DNA from: Pholis gunnellus
Taxonomy: Eukaryota > Chordata > Actinopteri > Perciformes > Pholidae
NCBI GenBank assembly: GCA_910591455.2
Contig: OU342816.1
Span: forward strand, 3,333,476 to 3,397,475
Reading direction: 5' to 3'
Length of the DNA stretch: 64,000 nucleotides
A model generated the notes under the pieces. That model was not told the DNA's origin. It searched no databases and saw nothing but the letters and a program-made list of their open reading frames with translations. Shown piece after piece: positions 28,738 to 40,755 of this stretch (positions within the stretch are counted from its first letter, which is position 1; each line of letters starts with the position of its first letter). The position numbers and the translations under genes are program-made.

Positions 28738-31325
28738 ATATAATACATTAGATAGCAGACTCACTGTGGGGAGAAAGAGTCTATTTGACCTTTTTTCATT
28801 CACAATGGGTTCCCCTGCTTCTCCTCCTCCCCTGCAGCCACAGGTGGTAATGATTAAAGGTTTAATGATGTTCCTCCGTTCACTTACAGCTCTGCATCTT
28901 CGTGATCTGTTACTGAATTAAGCGTACGTTCTGCATTAGTGTAGAGTGACAAGGTGTCATTGATCTGAGTTTACTAATTAATTATCGTCGAAAGGCCTAC
29001 ATTAAAAAGGGGGCACTCTATCCGTTTTACTCTTGTGAATCAGTTCACTTATACCACTCAGCCTGTAAATACATATAAAGCCTTCTTTTGGATCTGTTTC
29101 TTGTAAATCCACAGATTGTAAGGAAGTGCAATACTAAGAAATACTAAAAGTTAGGGTGCAGAATACTGAAACACTTACAACAACCCCGTCTTCTTTTTTC
29201 TTTGTACACCACTAATTTGCTTTACCAGCTACATTTAGCAGGGAAACATAATTGCAGCTTGATTTATGTGCCGTGGCCGTGTGTTCCCATGTGTCTGAAG
29301 TGCATTGTTTTTTTACTGCAAGCAAATTATACAGGGCGATGTGGACGGGAAGAATGTGAAGTGCATGACTTTAAAAACACAGAATTGTCGATCCAGAAAC
29401 TAAATGTCCAGAAGTAAAAATAAACATGACTTTAATCTCAGTGATTCAAAAGCAGCTTTAGACACGTTTTCCCTCTGAAAAACCACCAAGTTTCCAAATA
29501 TAAAACCCTGTGTCTGTGATGAGCGAAACAACCTTTGTGGATAAACGATGCATTCATTTGCCTCATCTTGATTAAAGCCCAAAAGCAAGCAGCAACAACA
29601 TTCTCTTTACCCTCTTCATGTTATTTTTTTCTCTTTCAGAAATGCAGTTAATTTGATTTAGAGAAGCTCACATTAACATTCAGTTTATGTTTTACAACTA
29701 TTTCTGCTTGATAGTTGGATGAAAACACAGCTGCTCTACCAGCATTGAGGCGCGTTGGACGAGGTTCTGCATTATGTGACTTTAATGAATAACAGATAGA
29801 AGCTCCGGCTGATACCAGTCCATTCTCTTTGACTTGAAATATCTTGTATGTCTTTTTCGATTACAAAGACAAGGCACTTGTTGGAAGACTGGAGCGAGAA
29901 GGCACTGAAGCATAGCTGTATAATCTCATTCTTCATCTTTTTATTCCCTCAGTGTGCTCTGTCTCACATTCAGACTTTATAACTCATCACGCTCTAGTTT
30001 GACTGACCCCAGAGATTGGAAAATAAAAACTCTTGAGACCGCTGGCCCGTTCGGCCCTGGAATAAATCGGCCCATTAGAGAGTCTAACCCAACTTCCCGA
30101 TGGCCAGCCTGCCCCTACGTACCAACAATTAATCTTTAAATGTATACGTTTGGAGGGTTGGCAATATGAAACGGTTGGTAATTGGATAAAATGTGCAAAA
30201 CCACCTGTTTAGTCGTTTTAAATGCAGCATTTGTCATATTTGAAGGTCAGCTCACTTGAAACTATTATTCCCACTTTCATCGCTCCATCTTGGGGAAATT
30301 CACTGACCTTAAGTGGATTCATTGGCGGCACCATCTGCCCGACTCACCGGGGCCGCTGTTTGTTAGAGGCTGAAGAAGCTATCAAGGCAGCGGTGGGAAG
30401 AAAATAAGTTCGAAAATGAGAAGAAAAGTGGATGGGCTGGTTATGTTGATGAAGGTGTTTGGATTGCAGGGAAATGAATATACTTGGCTGGTATGATGAC
30501 TGATGAAGGAAGAGACGAACAGAGATGTACAAACAGTAGCAGAGAGGGAGAGAGAGACACACAAATAGATGTTAGGGTTGCTGGATAGAAAATACTCTAT
30601 TTTTTGTTTGCATATAATCTTGTGAATAGAGATGGATGGCTGGAGATGGATACGCTTTTAGATACTACCAGACACTTGGGAGAAAAGCCGCAACATTACT
30701 GAAGAACCATGATGTTGGATGCAGATACTTTGTCCCTAATGGAGGAAGATGAAACTCAAGGTCTGCATTGTCAAAGGATACATATGAGACTCTAGCAATG
30801 GCATCTTTGTGTACATAGCAGTGCCCGTATGAGAAAGCAGGAAAAACTCTTAGTGTTGCAGAGAACATGTAATTGCAATGCTGTTTCAGTAAAAAGCTCC
30901 CAGGCACCACTGTAAGAGAAGCACCTGTTTGATGATTGGTGAACCGATGCTCTTGTCTCCCTTCTCATATATTACCGTGAGGTATGGAGCACAGCTTAGA
31001 TATAATTCAAACACTACGAAGGATGATGGTTTTTGAAGCCAACAGTGGTTACTGATAAGTTTTAACAAAACAAAATGCAAGAACGTAGTGAGCAAGCTTA
31101 CACATACTCTTAATAACACAACCACAGTATGACCACCATTATTATCCTGAGATGAATCGATTGGATGTCTTGATACAACAATATAAAATACATAAAGGCC
31201 TGTACACATACTCATCTGTTTCTTAAGTTCTCTGCATTTAAGCATTAATCAGCCCCACTCTTTTTTTTTATTAATAAATTTAGCATGAACACAAGCATTG
31301 TTGAATGGATTTTCCAATTTCTGGG
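28738..31325. other. Non-coding, nothing recognised
   Basis: Short overlapping frames (for example 30886-31245 minus) lack domains and splice context. Confidence 0.45.
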
Positions 31326-31560
31326 AAATAGATTGTGGCGTGTCATGGTGAACGGCACCCTGTCTGATTTCCACAGTCCACATTCATACTGTAGAGTGTA
31401 GATGGGTCATTGAAGAAGTTCCCATCCTGACGGACATATTGTTAAGTTTGCAGATGATTCAGTTATTATGAGCCTGGAAGAGGGGAGTGATTGTGTTCAT
31501 GATCCAGAGGTTGAAGAGCATTTTCAGTGGTGTGACGGTGGTGTTTACATTTAGAATGAG
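31326..31560 (+). pseudogene. Non-LTR retrotransposon reverse-transcriptase scrap with FADD motif
   Basis: The plus-strand reading HIVKFADDSVIMSLEEGSD (31435-31491), followed by HFQWCDGG, matches the catalytic palm motif of fish LINE reverse transcriptases (KFADDT...L....E.....F..WC....L.LN). Just upstream, WRVMVNGTLSDF (about 31336-31371) fits the preceding RVRVNGTLSD-type block, but the PQGCVLSP segment between them is scrambled by indels. Matching sequence ends after CDGG. Confidence 0.65.
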
Positions 31561-33069
31561 AATCAAAAATGAGTCATTGGAAGTATTATTGCAGATACAA
31601 GGAATGTTACTTTGGGATTGATGCATAAAAATTAACACAGTACAATAGTATAAAGACATAATTCGAAAGATATATTAAAAAGTATTACTCATCCTTGTGT
31701 GTTTTCCTACGAATGTCAAGCAACACGTCTCATATCCAAACACTTGTGTCAAATTAAACCTCACAGGGAACAACATAGTTGGGTTCAGGAAATGAATTGG
31801 ATTTTGGATGAGCCAAACCGTCGTTATTTTAACCCAATGAAAATAAAATGATAAAGTTAGAATCCACATTTGGATGGTATTGATGGCATTTTATCATCAG
31901 CAGCTTTTCAGTGTAGTCAATGCATTGTTTAATTGCCTATCCACATACACGTTGGACTATATTTACAATGCAGTGAATCATCTAAGCCCACGGTTTTCCA
32001 ATCAGGAGAAGGAAAGAGCTTCTCTGTTCACATTTGCCCAATTTGACACCTTGTGTACAGAAGAGTTCACTTTCAATCATAAGGCTTGTACATCCAGACA
32101 AGGACGGAACTCAGAAGAAACCTCACAGAATGTTTGGGAAATGTATGCAACTTGTGCAATAGAACATTTATCTGAGAGACTGGAGCACAAAGACAATGAC
32201 AGGAGAGAGCAAAAGGCGACTTCTGAAACATGCACTCACGCAAGCAAACAAGTCTTCCAAAAAACCTGAGGTTGGCAATTTCACATCAGTGCAAGAGAGA
32301 CGGGCACATTATGAACTGCTTGGGACCGGAATCGACACATCGGAGAGCAACAAAAACCAACAAGAAGCAACAAAAGTCTGAAAATGGGCACGACAGACAG
32401 TAAACTGGAACAGTGGAGCCTATCTATTGTCCCACAGCTGGGATAGTGTCCTAGACAAGCTTCCAGCAACAACAGAAATGACTCAGGGAAAGATACGACC
32501 ACCTGGCAGCGCTTGTTATAGTTCTGAGGAAAGGTAGCAGTACTACAGTGAAAACTGTCAGAGTGGATAAACAAATACAGAGTCACTACAGTGCAGTGGA
32601 ATGCAAGGGCTGTAGATAGTGCTGTGGGACCAGAGGAGACATATTTACAGAGGGCACTGGTCCAGGAGCAGCTCTGGGTATAACATCCTAATCTTTCTTC
32701 CTCTGCCAGTTACACCAGGAGTCTGAGGGAATACTGATGTCGCATAATTAATTCATAAACAAAAAGAGCAGACTTCATTATTTTAAACGCAGAAGGACCT
32801 TTCACACAAAAGGCAGCGATTGTGTTTGTAAGGCAAGTGATACTATTTACCCGGAGAGGTTGGAAGGTGATATTCATTTTAAACGATTGTAAAAGTGAAT
32901 AAAGAACCACCCGGCTTTCCAGGAACAGCGGCGTTCCTTCATTTCATGAAGTGATGTGGTGGTTTCGCTTCTACATTGTGATCTGTAGCCTTCAGCTTCT
33001 AGCTTTATGTTTCTACCTGTTTTCACTTCAGTTTAACATCCTGGAGATATCCAACGCATATGTAGACCC
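31561..33069. other. Non-coding; unexplained open frame 31874-32266
   Basis: A 131-codon plus-strand frame (31874-32266) encodes a charged, Ser/Thr/Glu-rich C-terminal half and overlaps a second frame at 32196-32381. It shows no domain I know, no upstream promoter features and no splice context. It could be the remains of the neighbouring retroelement or chance. Confidence 0.35.
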
Positions 33070-33320
33070 TTCCGTTCACTGATGAGCAGAAGGGAAGGTG
33101 GACTTTCATCCAGGAGGCCGGTGTTTGTGTCCCAGTGTTGTTGAGTTGTTGAGTTGTGACAGTTGTGGCGCATGCAAGTATTTTACTTAGTTTAAATTCT
33201 TATCTTAAGCCCACGCATGAGGTTTTTATTTGACCTACCTACCTAAGTTGTGATATATTGCCTAATCTTAGTTTTGCTGTCTGAACCTAACGTTGTTGTT
33301 TCTGTGGCAGTAGCATGTAC
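33070..33320 (+). repeat. Copy of tRNA-Glu-like dispersed repeat family
   Basis: GGACTTTCATCCAGGAGGCC (33100-33119) is followed by GGTGTTTGTGTCCC, the anticodon-arm-like and B-box-like blocks shared with the copies near 20360 and 63820. Downstream GTCTGAACCTAACGTTGTTG (33279-33298) resembles the family's 'cctaaacctaa' block. Confidence 0.5.
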
Positions 33321-33399
33321 TTTAAACACATTGTGCCACCACCACCATGCACTGTTGAGGTTGTGGTAACTCTTGCTTCATAGTAAAATTGTTTATGAA

Positions 33400-33556
33400 A
33401 GCATTGATCTTTTCTAATCTCTTGGCTCTTTAACGGCTGCTTTTGACTGTAATTGTTTGTGTAGTTCTTTAGCACTTTGTCTCAATGCTTGTTATGTTGA
33501 TGTAAATGACTTTGAATCGCCTCGTTGTTGAGATGTGCTGTATAACTTGCCTTGCC
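33400..33556 (+). repeat. L2-type LINE 3' tail
   Basis: The stretch 'actttgaatcgcctcgttg' (about 33510) and 'gagatgtgctgtataacttg' (about 33531), ending in CTTGCCTTGCC, is the characteristic 3' end of fish L2-like LINEs. No coding sequence remains upstream, consistent with the usual 5' truncation. Confidence 0.65.
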
Positions 33557-35070
33557 CTCCTGAACGCTCCTGTGCCACATGACAGATTGCTCCGGTTACA
33601 GATTTAGCCAGAAAAGCTGTGCAATTAGGAAGAAAGCATCAGATGAAAATAGTATAGTGGAACCATGAAACAAATCAGTTCCACTCAGCATCCCAGCCCT
33701 GCCTTTTATTATCCTGCTCCTTCTTTGCATGCGCGACTGTAATTTCTCCCGTGAATTGCTACTTCTTAACCTTTCATGGCATTAGTAAAGGGCACTTTTG
33801 CCCATAAATTGTAGTGTTCATTTCAGCCTCTTTATCACCAACAGAAAGAGAGCACACCACACATTTTCCCTGTCATAGAGGCTATATTAGTGCACATCTT
33901 CTCCTGCCTTGAATGTGCTTACCACCAAAAGTAACACATCATTCATTGAAACATAAATGTGTGAGCTGGGAGATTTACACACAAACCCAGGCTGCAAGGA
34001 ATTATCAATCTGCAGCACATCCTGCTCACTCAGTGACTACTGTTGCATATTAAGTCATTTTTAAATAAAACCATCCATGGCTTGACTCCTTTACTTAATA
34101 TGTTACTGAATACATCCAACGAAGATATTTATTGAATAATAGCACTGCTTTATGGGCTGCAGTAGTTTTCACTGAATAAATGACAGTTTTTTTTTTATTT
34201 TCAAGTTATTGCTTGTTCTTTAAAATGGTGATAAATGTCCATCACAATTCCCTAAAGCCCAAAGTAACGTCTTGTTTTATCAAACCAACACTCCCAATTT
34301 AAAGACAATCAGTTTACTATCACATAAGACACGTAAATACAGCACATCTTCACAAACGAGCTTTCTTTGCTTGAAAATGACTTAATGAATCGATTATATT
34401 TGCTGATTCCCTTTCCATCCTTGATGTGGATCTTCATCCCGTTGTCTATCACCCCCTGTGTGAATGGCATTTTGCCTCTTGTGTGTATGTGTTGTTTATC
34501 CTCTTTCCAAGGAGGCTGAACAGTGAGGTTGAAATGCAGATGACTCATCACCCGGAGAGGCAGCTTTTGGATTCATTGGTATGGATACGTTTATCAAATC
34601 CCCACAGATTGTGTATATTACAGTCATGTTGTGCTACAGAAAGATTCTTGCTTAATTCTGCATCGGGATAATTTTGGTTTCTCACTTACAGAGAGGTGAG
34701 ATCGGCTAAAGCTGCAGAAATAATTGCCCACATTTATCTGTTGTGTCTCCAGGAAAATAGCGCCAGCAGTAATGCTCAGCTAATCACGGTTCATCTAAAT
34801 TAAAAACACGTTGTCACGTTAAGCAGGAACAGAAATAGTATGTACAGGGCACAGGTTAAGGGCGATATTCTGTTAATTACACTAAACTGCTTGTGATGAT
34901 GTAAACAGTGCCTAAATCTATTTTGGGATTTTATATTTTTTTGCAGCAACTCTGCCAGTAAACACTTCTGAATGTTTGCATAAATACAAAAAGAAGCTTC
35001 TTCATTCTCTGATTACATGCCAGCTTTCAGTCACAGACCTTCAGTCATTCAGAAGGACAGAAACTCCAGG
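33557..35070. other. Non-coding, nothing recognised
   Basis: A/T-rich with no exon or repeat identified. Confidence 0.45.
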
Positions 35071-35071
35071 T

Positions 35072-35129
35072 GCATATATATATATGTATATATATATATA
35101 TACATATATATATACATATATATATATGC
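35072..35129. repeat. (TA)n microsatellite with interspersed G/C
   Basis: Alternating TA with occasional GTA/CAT interruptions. It is self-complementary and can form a hairpin. Confidence 0.95.
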
Positions 35130-35876
35130 ATTCCTGTAATTAGTCCCAATGCAAAGCATATGTGTATCCCTGAACAACATCATACACACATGCCAATATA
35201 CTTATCCAATAATCAATTGGGATGTATGAACTACAAAATCGTAAAATGATTGATACAATGAGAATGACACCAGAAACACATTTCTAAATTTAGAGACAAT
35301 TGCACATGTTATAAAAGAAAGCGTGGACGCCACAGCTGTAGCTCTTTACTTGGCCAGAGAAACGGATCCTCAAGTGTACAAATCCCGTCTCGGTTTCATC
35401 TCTTATCGACTGCTGAGTTTCACATTTATTTGCCACAACAATACAATGTAAGCTAAATTTCAGGTAAGTTAGCGGTTTTATCATACGTTGTATCCATTTA
35501 TGTATCCCAATGCACACAACCTGACTCAAATAATGGAGCTGTAACAGGATGCCACTGACTGTAAACTGATCCTTGAAACAATGCTGGTGCCGCCCACCAC
35601 TTCTTCAGTAATCAAAAGTCATCCAGCTGCGTGATGTGGGGAAGTTGACAAATATTTCATGCAAATGACGCGTAGGACCAAAAAGCCTGGAGACAAGCGA
35701 TCGCACTTGTTTTGATGGCCTCTTGAGACAGAAACACCGTAGTTTTCTATTCCCCTCAAATACATAAAAGAAGTTCAAAGTAAATGTAAGAAAAACTACG
35801 GTCAGAGCCATCTTCTCCCCAATCCTATATTATAGAGCTTCAAGGAGCTTATGGTGTTTGAATGCATAATAAATCT

Positions 35877-36200
35877 AGAAGGGCACTTGGAGAGCGCAGA
35901 CTGCCGTCAAGGCCAATCCGCTCCATAATGTAAGAGGTTATTCCTGGGCCCAGGGCTAAGTTTCATGAAAATTGGACCAGTACTTTTTTCATAATCCTGC
36001 TGATAAACAGACAAACATGTTGAACCGAAAACATAAACTCTTTGGTAGAGGTAATGAAATAAAAACTAGAAGGCCACTGGGAGAGCGCAGATCCTTCGCC
36101 GAGGCTAAATGCCCGATCTCGCAATGTTAACGAAAGTGAAAAATGATTTGTGCATCCGCATTGTGATTGGGATCCGCTCTGAATTAAGTTCTTCCTTGGA
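35877..36200 (+). repeat. Two adjacent diverged copies of a dispersed repeat
   Basis: The opening 'ctagaagggcacttggagagcgcaga' at 35874 recurs as 'ctagaaggccactgggagagcgcaga' at 36066. The phrase 'accagtacttttttcataatcctgctg' (35978-36004) recurs at about 36999-37022 beyond the minisatellite. This is a familiar interspersed-repeat phrase in fish DNA; I cannot assign a class. Confidence 0.55.
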
Positions 36201-36289
36201 CCGTGCTACACCCTTCCTGTGGTTGACTGTCTGAGGTTCAGGGGCCAAAAGACAAGAGGGCTGCAGCTGCATGTGAGGGTGCACCAGGC

Positions 36290-36970
36290 CCCAGAAAGCT
36301 GCCTGGCATGTAGGGCAGTCTATATGGCACTTGAGGGCACCCATTATTGCAATGCATCTCATTTTCTCTGCTGGAATGGTACCCTAAAAGACACTTTATT
36401 ATGTTTTAAAACTGTCGGAGCATTCAAGAAGGGACTTCCTAATGTTTTCTTCACTTGGATGGCATCCGAGATGGCACGTCATCATGCTTTAGTGCCTTAG
36501 GGGGCATTCAAAAGGGCACTTTGTTGTGTTTTCTCCACTGGTAGTACTGCCAAGAAGGCACTTTATGATGCCCTTCCATCGGTGAAAACATGACCGAGGG
36601 CCCTTTAACATGTTGGTTCTACCGTAAGGGCAACCAAGAGGGCACTTTATCATGTTCTATCTGTCATAGGAACATCCAACAGGGAAATTCATCATATTGT
36701 TTCCACTGAAAGGGCATCCAAGAGGGCACTTAATCATCTTCTCTCTTCTGGAATAGCAGGGCACTTTATCATGTTTTCTCTTCTGAAAGGACATCCAAGA
36801 AGGCACCTCATCATGTTTTCTCCACTGGAAGGGATCCCCAGAGGGCACTTCATCGTGTCTTGTATACCGTAGGGGCACTTCATTCTACTTTCTCCACTGC
36901 GAGGGTGCGCCACAGGGCACGTTCTCAGGTTTTAGCTACAATAGGGGCATCCAAGAGGGTACTTGGGTCC
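36290..36970. repeat. Degenerate minisatellite, unit about 45-60 bp, roughly a dozen copies
   Basis: The motif GAGGGCACTT, then ATCATG (or similar), then TTTTCTCCACTGG, then AAGGGCATCCAA recurs throughout, each copy with substitutions and small indels. Unit length varies, and the clearest copies are between 36640 and 36860. The open frames across it are by-products of the repetition. Confidence 0.85.
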
Positions 36971-36974
36971 ACCA

Positions 36975-37045
36975 GTACACCCTTCTACCAAATTGGGCCA
37001 GTAGTTTTTCTATAATCCTGCTGGCAAACAGACAATATGATGATA
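36975..37045 (+). repeat. Third fragment of the dispersed repeat flanking the minisatellite
   Basis: 'gccagtagtttttctataatcctgctgg' repeats the phrase at 35978-36004, so the minisatellite is bracketed by pieces of the same repeat family. Confidence 0.5.
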
Positions 37046-37538
37046 ATTACTGTAATGTCGACATATACACATATACAAGTGCTCTTTTCTAATCTGTATG
37101 TACTGTATGTTTGGTTTTAGACGTGATTGTCATTTAGCCAACGCTCGTCAGCCAGATGAGTGCTGGACACTTGCATGGTCATCATGCCAAAGACAACATT
37201 CGGGTTTGCTCGCTCACTTCATTTTTGCTTTTTAATTAGCATAAATGACATTTTGTAAAAGTGATTCTCACTCAGTCCGTCACTGACAGCACAGCAAACA
37301 ATGCTGACCTCCTCTTCTTGACCTCAAACTGCCCTCCTCCCTGTAACCTCTGACACACACGATGAGCAAATCCTCATTTCTAAACCAGTCAAGCATCTCC
37401 GGAATCTCTTCTAACCCTTGTATTTGACAGGCATGCATGTACAGAGGAAGGAATGAGCGTGGGTTAACTCAAGATTAGACACATTGTTTGACAGAGCGGA
37501 CTTGAACCAAGGATGTGTCACGATCTCTCCCTCTGCTA

Positions 37539-37542
<4 letters not shown>

Positions 37543-37579
<37 letters not shown>
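37543..37579. repeat. (GA)n microsatellite
   Basis: About 18 uninterrupted GA units. Confidence 0.97.
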
Positions 37580-37581
<2 letters not shown>

Positions 37582-39443
37582 CTCATTCCTCTCTTGTTCT
37601 CTCTCCATCTGTACCAGCCTGAGTTGTGACAATTCAATCTGTTCAGCGTCTTCCCGCATGAATTATGGATGAACTCTGCAACCTCTGAATGTGGTGGAGA
37701 TTTACGCTTTATACCTCTTCCTGCTCATGTCACAGGCTCAGTGTGGATTTGAAAGAGGTTCGGGGGGGAACAACAAAAAAAAAAAACAGCTAATTCTCAG
37801 AACATCAAAGCAGAGGAAATGGCAGCATTAATATCCCCTGATGGCAAATTACTGATTTACTCTTCTGTGCTGAAAGCCATTAGCAGAGCTCATTCAGAGA
37901 CGGCCGTGCCGTGACTTCCCTGATAAGTAATTACTCGAGCATCATTCTGTTTCGATGAACCGAGCTGTAAAATCTGCTCCTACAGGTCAAATAAACACAA
38001 AGAACAACGGAAAGACAGAACAACTTCAGAGCGCTCTGCTGGGTCCAAAAGAACTGAAGAAACATCCAAAACAATCCCAAAACATAAGCTCGCCGTTTTG
38101 TTCCGCCTGTGACTCACACTAGCCTCTACGCCTCATGTGGGCTGCAGGTAGCCAGTAGAAGGATCCTGTGTTACATCTGCTCCGCAAACATTAGCCGGGC
38201 AGTTAATGTGTTTTTAAAAATAACTTCCCCATGGCACACTGGTCAAACAAACAGCAGTTGACTTCAAAAATCACCTCAATGGAGAGTGAAAAGGATATCT
38301 ACTGTCATTTTGAGTCGACAAACGTTGAGTCATTGAGTTGAAAACACATTCAACTTACATACAATCCAATAACACGTTCAACTTTGGTTATAAAACATAT
38401 TGCAGCCAATATTAAGCTGAATGGATGTACTGAGAGGGCCACTGACCCACTGAGACCATGAGACGCCCTTTGCAATATCAGGGATCACATTTCTTGCTCA
38501 AGGGCAGTGCAGCGGGGCAGCGATTTGCTGATGTCTGCACAAGTCACTCGGTGAAAGAACATTCTCTCTGCTGAGCTGACGCCTGCTCTGCTCCTTCTGC
38601 ACGCTTTTCAGATGGGATAATATGTTGGAAAAGCTCTGATTCAGAGTCTAGAGTCAAGCATGGCTGGCGTTAATTAAGTAAGGAGTAGCGCAGTGGCAAT
38701 GCAATATAATGCAGTCGTTGTATTCACTGTGTCTGCAAGTGCAGCCTTGAGGAAAAATTGAAAAGGCAATGAAATGACACAAAAGAACGGCCGCTACTGG
38801 TCTTTTTCAGTTACCCTTTAAAGAAACACTTCACACGAGGCTGGGAAGCAGTGTTTTACTGCCCTCTCTGGTTGGAGGTTTCCAGTTTTTTTTAGTTTAG
38901 TTTAGTTTAATCTCTGTTGGGTGTGGTCAGAAGTTTCATTTATTGAAGCTCAGACCACAACAGTAGTCACATGACTTGGTAAAGCTGACTTGATATTCAC
39001 AAAGGTGGATCACCTCACTCAAACAAGTGTGATGTCTCGTCACTAATGAAAGGAAATCATTGGCTACCTGGATGGTCGGGAACAACACCATGCTTTGGAC
39101 AAAGGTCAGCAGTCCTCATCCTGAAGGTATTACTGAGCCCAAAATGACGGCGATATGTGTACCCTCGTCTGTTCTGTTGGGATTATTCGATATACGACTC
39201 TACGAGCAGAAAGTGCCGCTTGACGTCATTCGCTTTATTCTCATTTATCTCCTTCTGTTCAGTCTCAAGCACTACATTCCTAGAAGTTTTGTCAAAGGTT
39301 TGATCTGCTGATTATCCCTCCAAGTCTCCTTTCAAAATTATGAACTGGATCAAGTTTGATAGAGCGAATCAGAAAAACACAGGAAGTTAGGTGATCTACA
39401 CTTCAAAACAAAAGCATCAATGCTGGCACTCGCAAGAGAGGGA

Positions 39444-39460
39444 GGGGGGGGGGGGGGGGG
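39444..39460. repeat. G homopolymer, 17 bases
   Basis: Seventeen consecutive G after a purine-rich lead. Confidence 0.95.
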
Positions 39461-40389
39461 ACATAAATCAAAATACTAGGAAATAATAGAATGAAGCTGT
39501 AGTTGTTAATGCTAAAAGTCTACCTATAAAATGTGCAGAAATAGTTGACATATAAAAGAATATGATGAATTGATAAAAACGTATACAAAGTTAAATATCA
39601 GTTCCAGAAGAGTTAGAAAATGGACTCAAAATGGGGGCTGTGCAAAACCTGTACGGTCCATTCAAATACATAGACGTACCTCCTCCAGCCTTTGGGTTTA
39701 AATAGACATGTTGGTCGTAGACGTGTGGCTCACAAGCGGCCTAGTATATATATTGTATGTTTTTTTATAATGTACTTGTACATAAATAACTTCCAGAAGT
39801 CTACAGGAATTCAGCTTTTTTTTCTGTACAACAGATTTATTTGATTTGTTCAAAACTTTAACTAACATGTGGTTAGATGATGTACATTTTAACTAGCTTT
39901 TGACAAACCATAGCTGTGCACAGTCTCAATATTTATATGCATTTTTTGTATGCCTCTTTGATCTGATATTGAGGAGCGTTTTTCTTATTTTTCATCAACT
40001 TTTTTAGGTTTCATCTGATATGTTATCTGCTTCTTATCAATATTAAGGGACTGTGAACATTACCAAGACTGTTTGCTTTGTATGCAGGCAATTGAATACT
40101 GAATACTTCAATACTATTACTGAAATGTATTTGATTTCTTCATGTGTAATTTTATTGTGACATTGTGAATGCAAAGAACAAAAACTGTCTGAGACATTTT
40201 ATATTCAGTTATGTGTTCTCTGCATATATTTATTTATTTAAGATAAAGCAATAAGACATTTATCAATTTCGGAATTGTTAGTCTTTTTAATACTCACATT
40301 TCCTGGTATTTTACATTTACCACAGGTGCTGTTCTCACAGTGAACCTAATGTGTCTTTCTTCCTGTTTATTTCTTTATTTTTTTGAATA

Positions 40390-40596
40390 AACAACTCGGG
40401 GTTTTATTGTGAAAGTCCCGACAGGACGTTGCGTCCGTGGGCGTTTTGCAAGTAGCTTGAAAAGCAGTTCGTCCCCTCCAGTCAGTCAGAGTGAAAGTTG
40501 TCTCCCGCTTGGAAAGCCTGGGCAGTCGGCACTCGCTGGTTTTCCGCCGCCGCTGCTTCTTCTTCTTCACTCGCGCTTTCTTCCTCCCGGAGAGAG
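40390..40596 (+). promoter_or_regulatory. galnt10: CpG-rich promoter / 5' UTR region of galnt10
   Basis: From about 40415 the base composition changes sharply from A/T-rich to CpG-rich (for example five CpGs between 40417 and 40452), and this continues through exon 1 to about 40760. That is what a CpG-island promoter and 5' UTR look like in a vertebrate housekeeping-type Golgi enzyme gene. I see no clear TATA box at a sensible distance, so dispersed initiation is likely. The transcription start cannot be placed from sequence alone. Confidence 0.6.
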
Positions 40597-40755
40597 ATGA
40601 GGCGGAAGGAGAAGAGGCTGCTGCAGTTCGCCGGGCTGCTCATAGCGGCTCTCCTTTTCCTCCCCAACGTCGGGCTGTGGTCTCTGTACCGGGACCGAGT
40701 GTTCGACAACACGCCGGGCACGGTGGACGGTCCGGGCGGCACCCTCCGGATACAG
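40597..40755 (+). CDS. galnt10: galnt10 coding exon 1: cytoplasmic tail, membrane anchor, start of stem
   Basis: Exactly 53 codons from ATG to the donor (CAG|GTTAG), ending in phase 0. It encodes MRRKEKRLLQ, an anchor of about 20 residues containing LLIAALLFLPNVGLW, then LYRDR and a Gly/Thr-rich stem stretch. An in-frame ATG lies 99 bases upstream at 40498 and the frame stays open between, but I chose 40597 because MRRKEKRLLQ is the conserved family start and puts the anchor at the right distance from the N-terminus. The start context is G at -3 and A at +4, adequate but not ideal. Confidence 0.95.

Larger units (their letters stand above)
37046..40389. other. Non-coding upstream of galnt10; GA and G runs
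   Basis: It contains the (GA)n tract at 37543-37579, a TTTAG pentamer run at about 38888-38910 and a G run at 39444-39460. No exon was seen. Distal regulatory elements for galnt10 may be here but cannot be recognised. Confidence 0.45.

Noticed and set aside
36105..36878. Cys-rich and repeated-motif open frames
   Set aside because: They are translations of the minisatellite and its flanking dispersed repeat.
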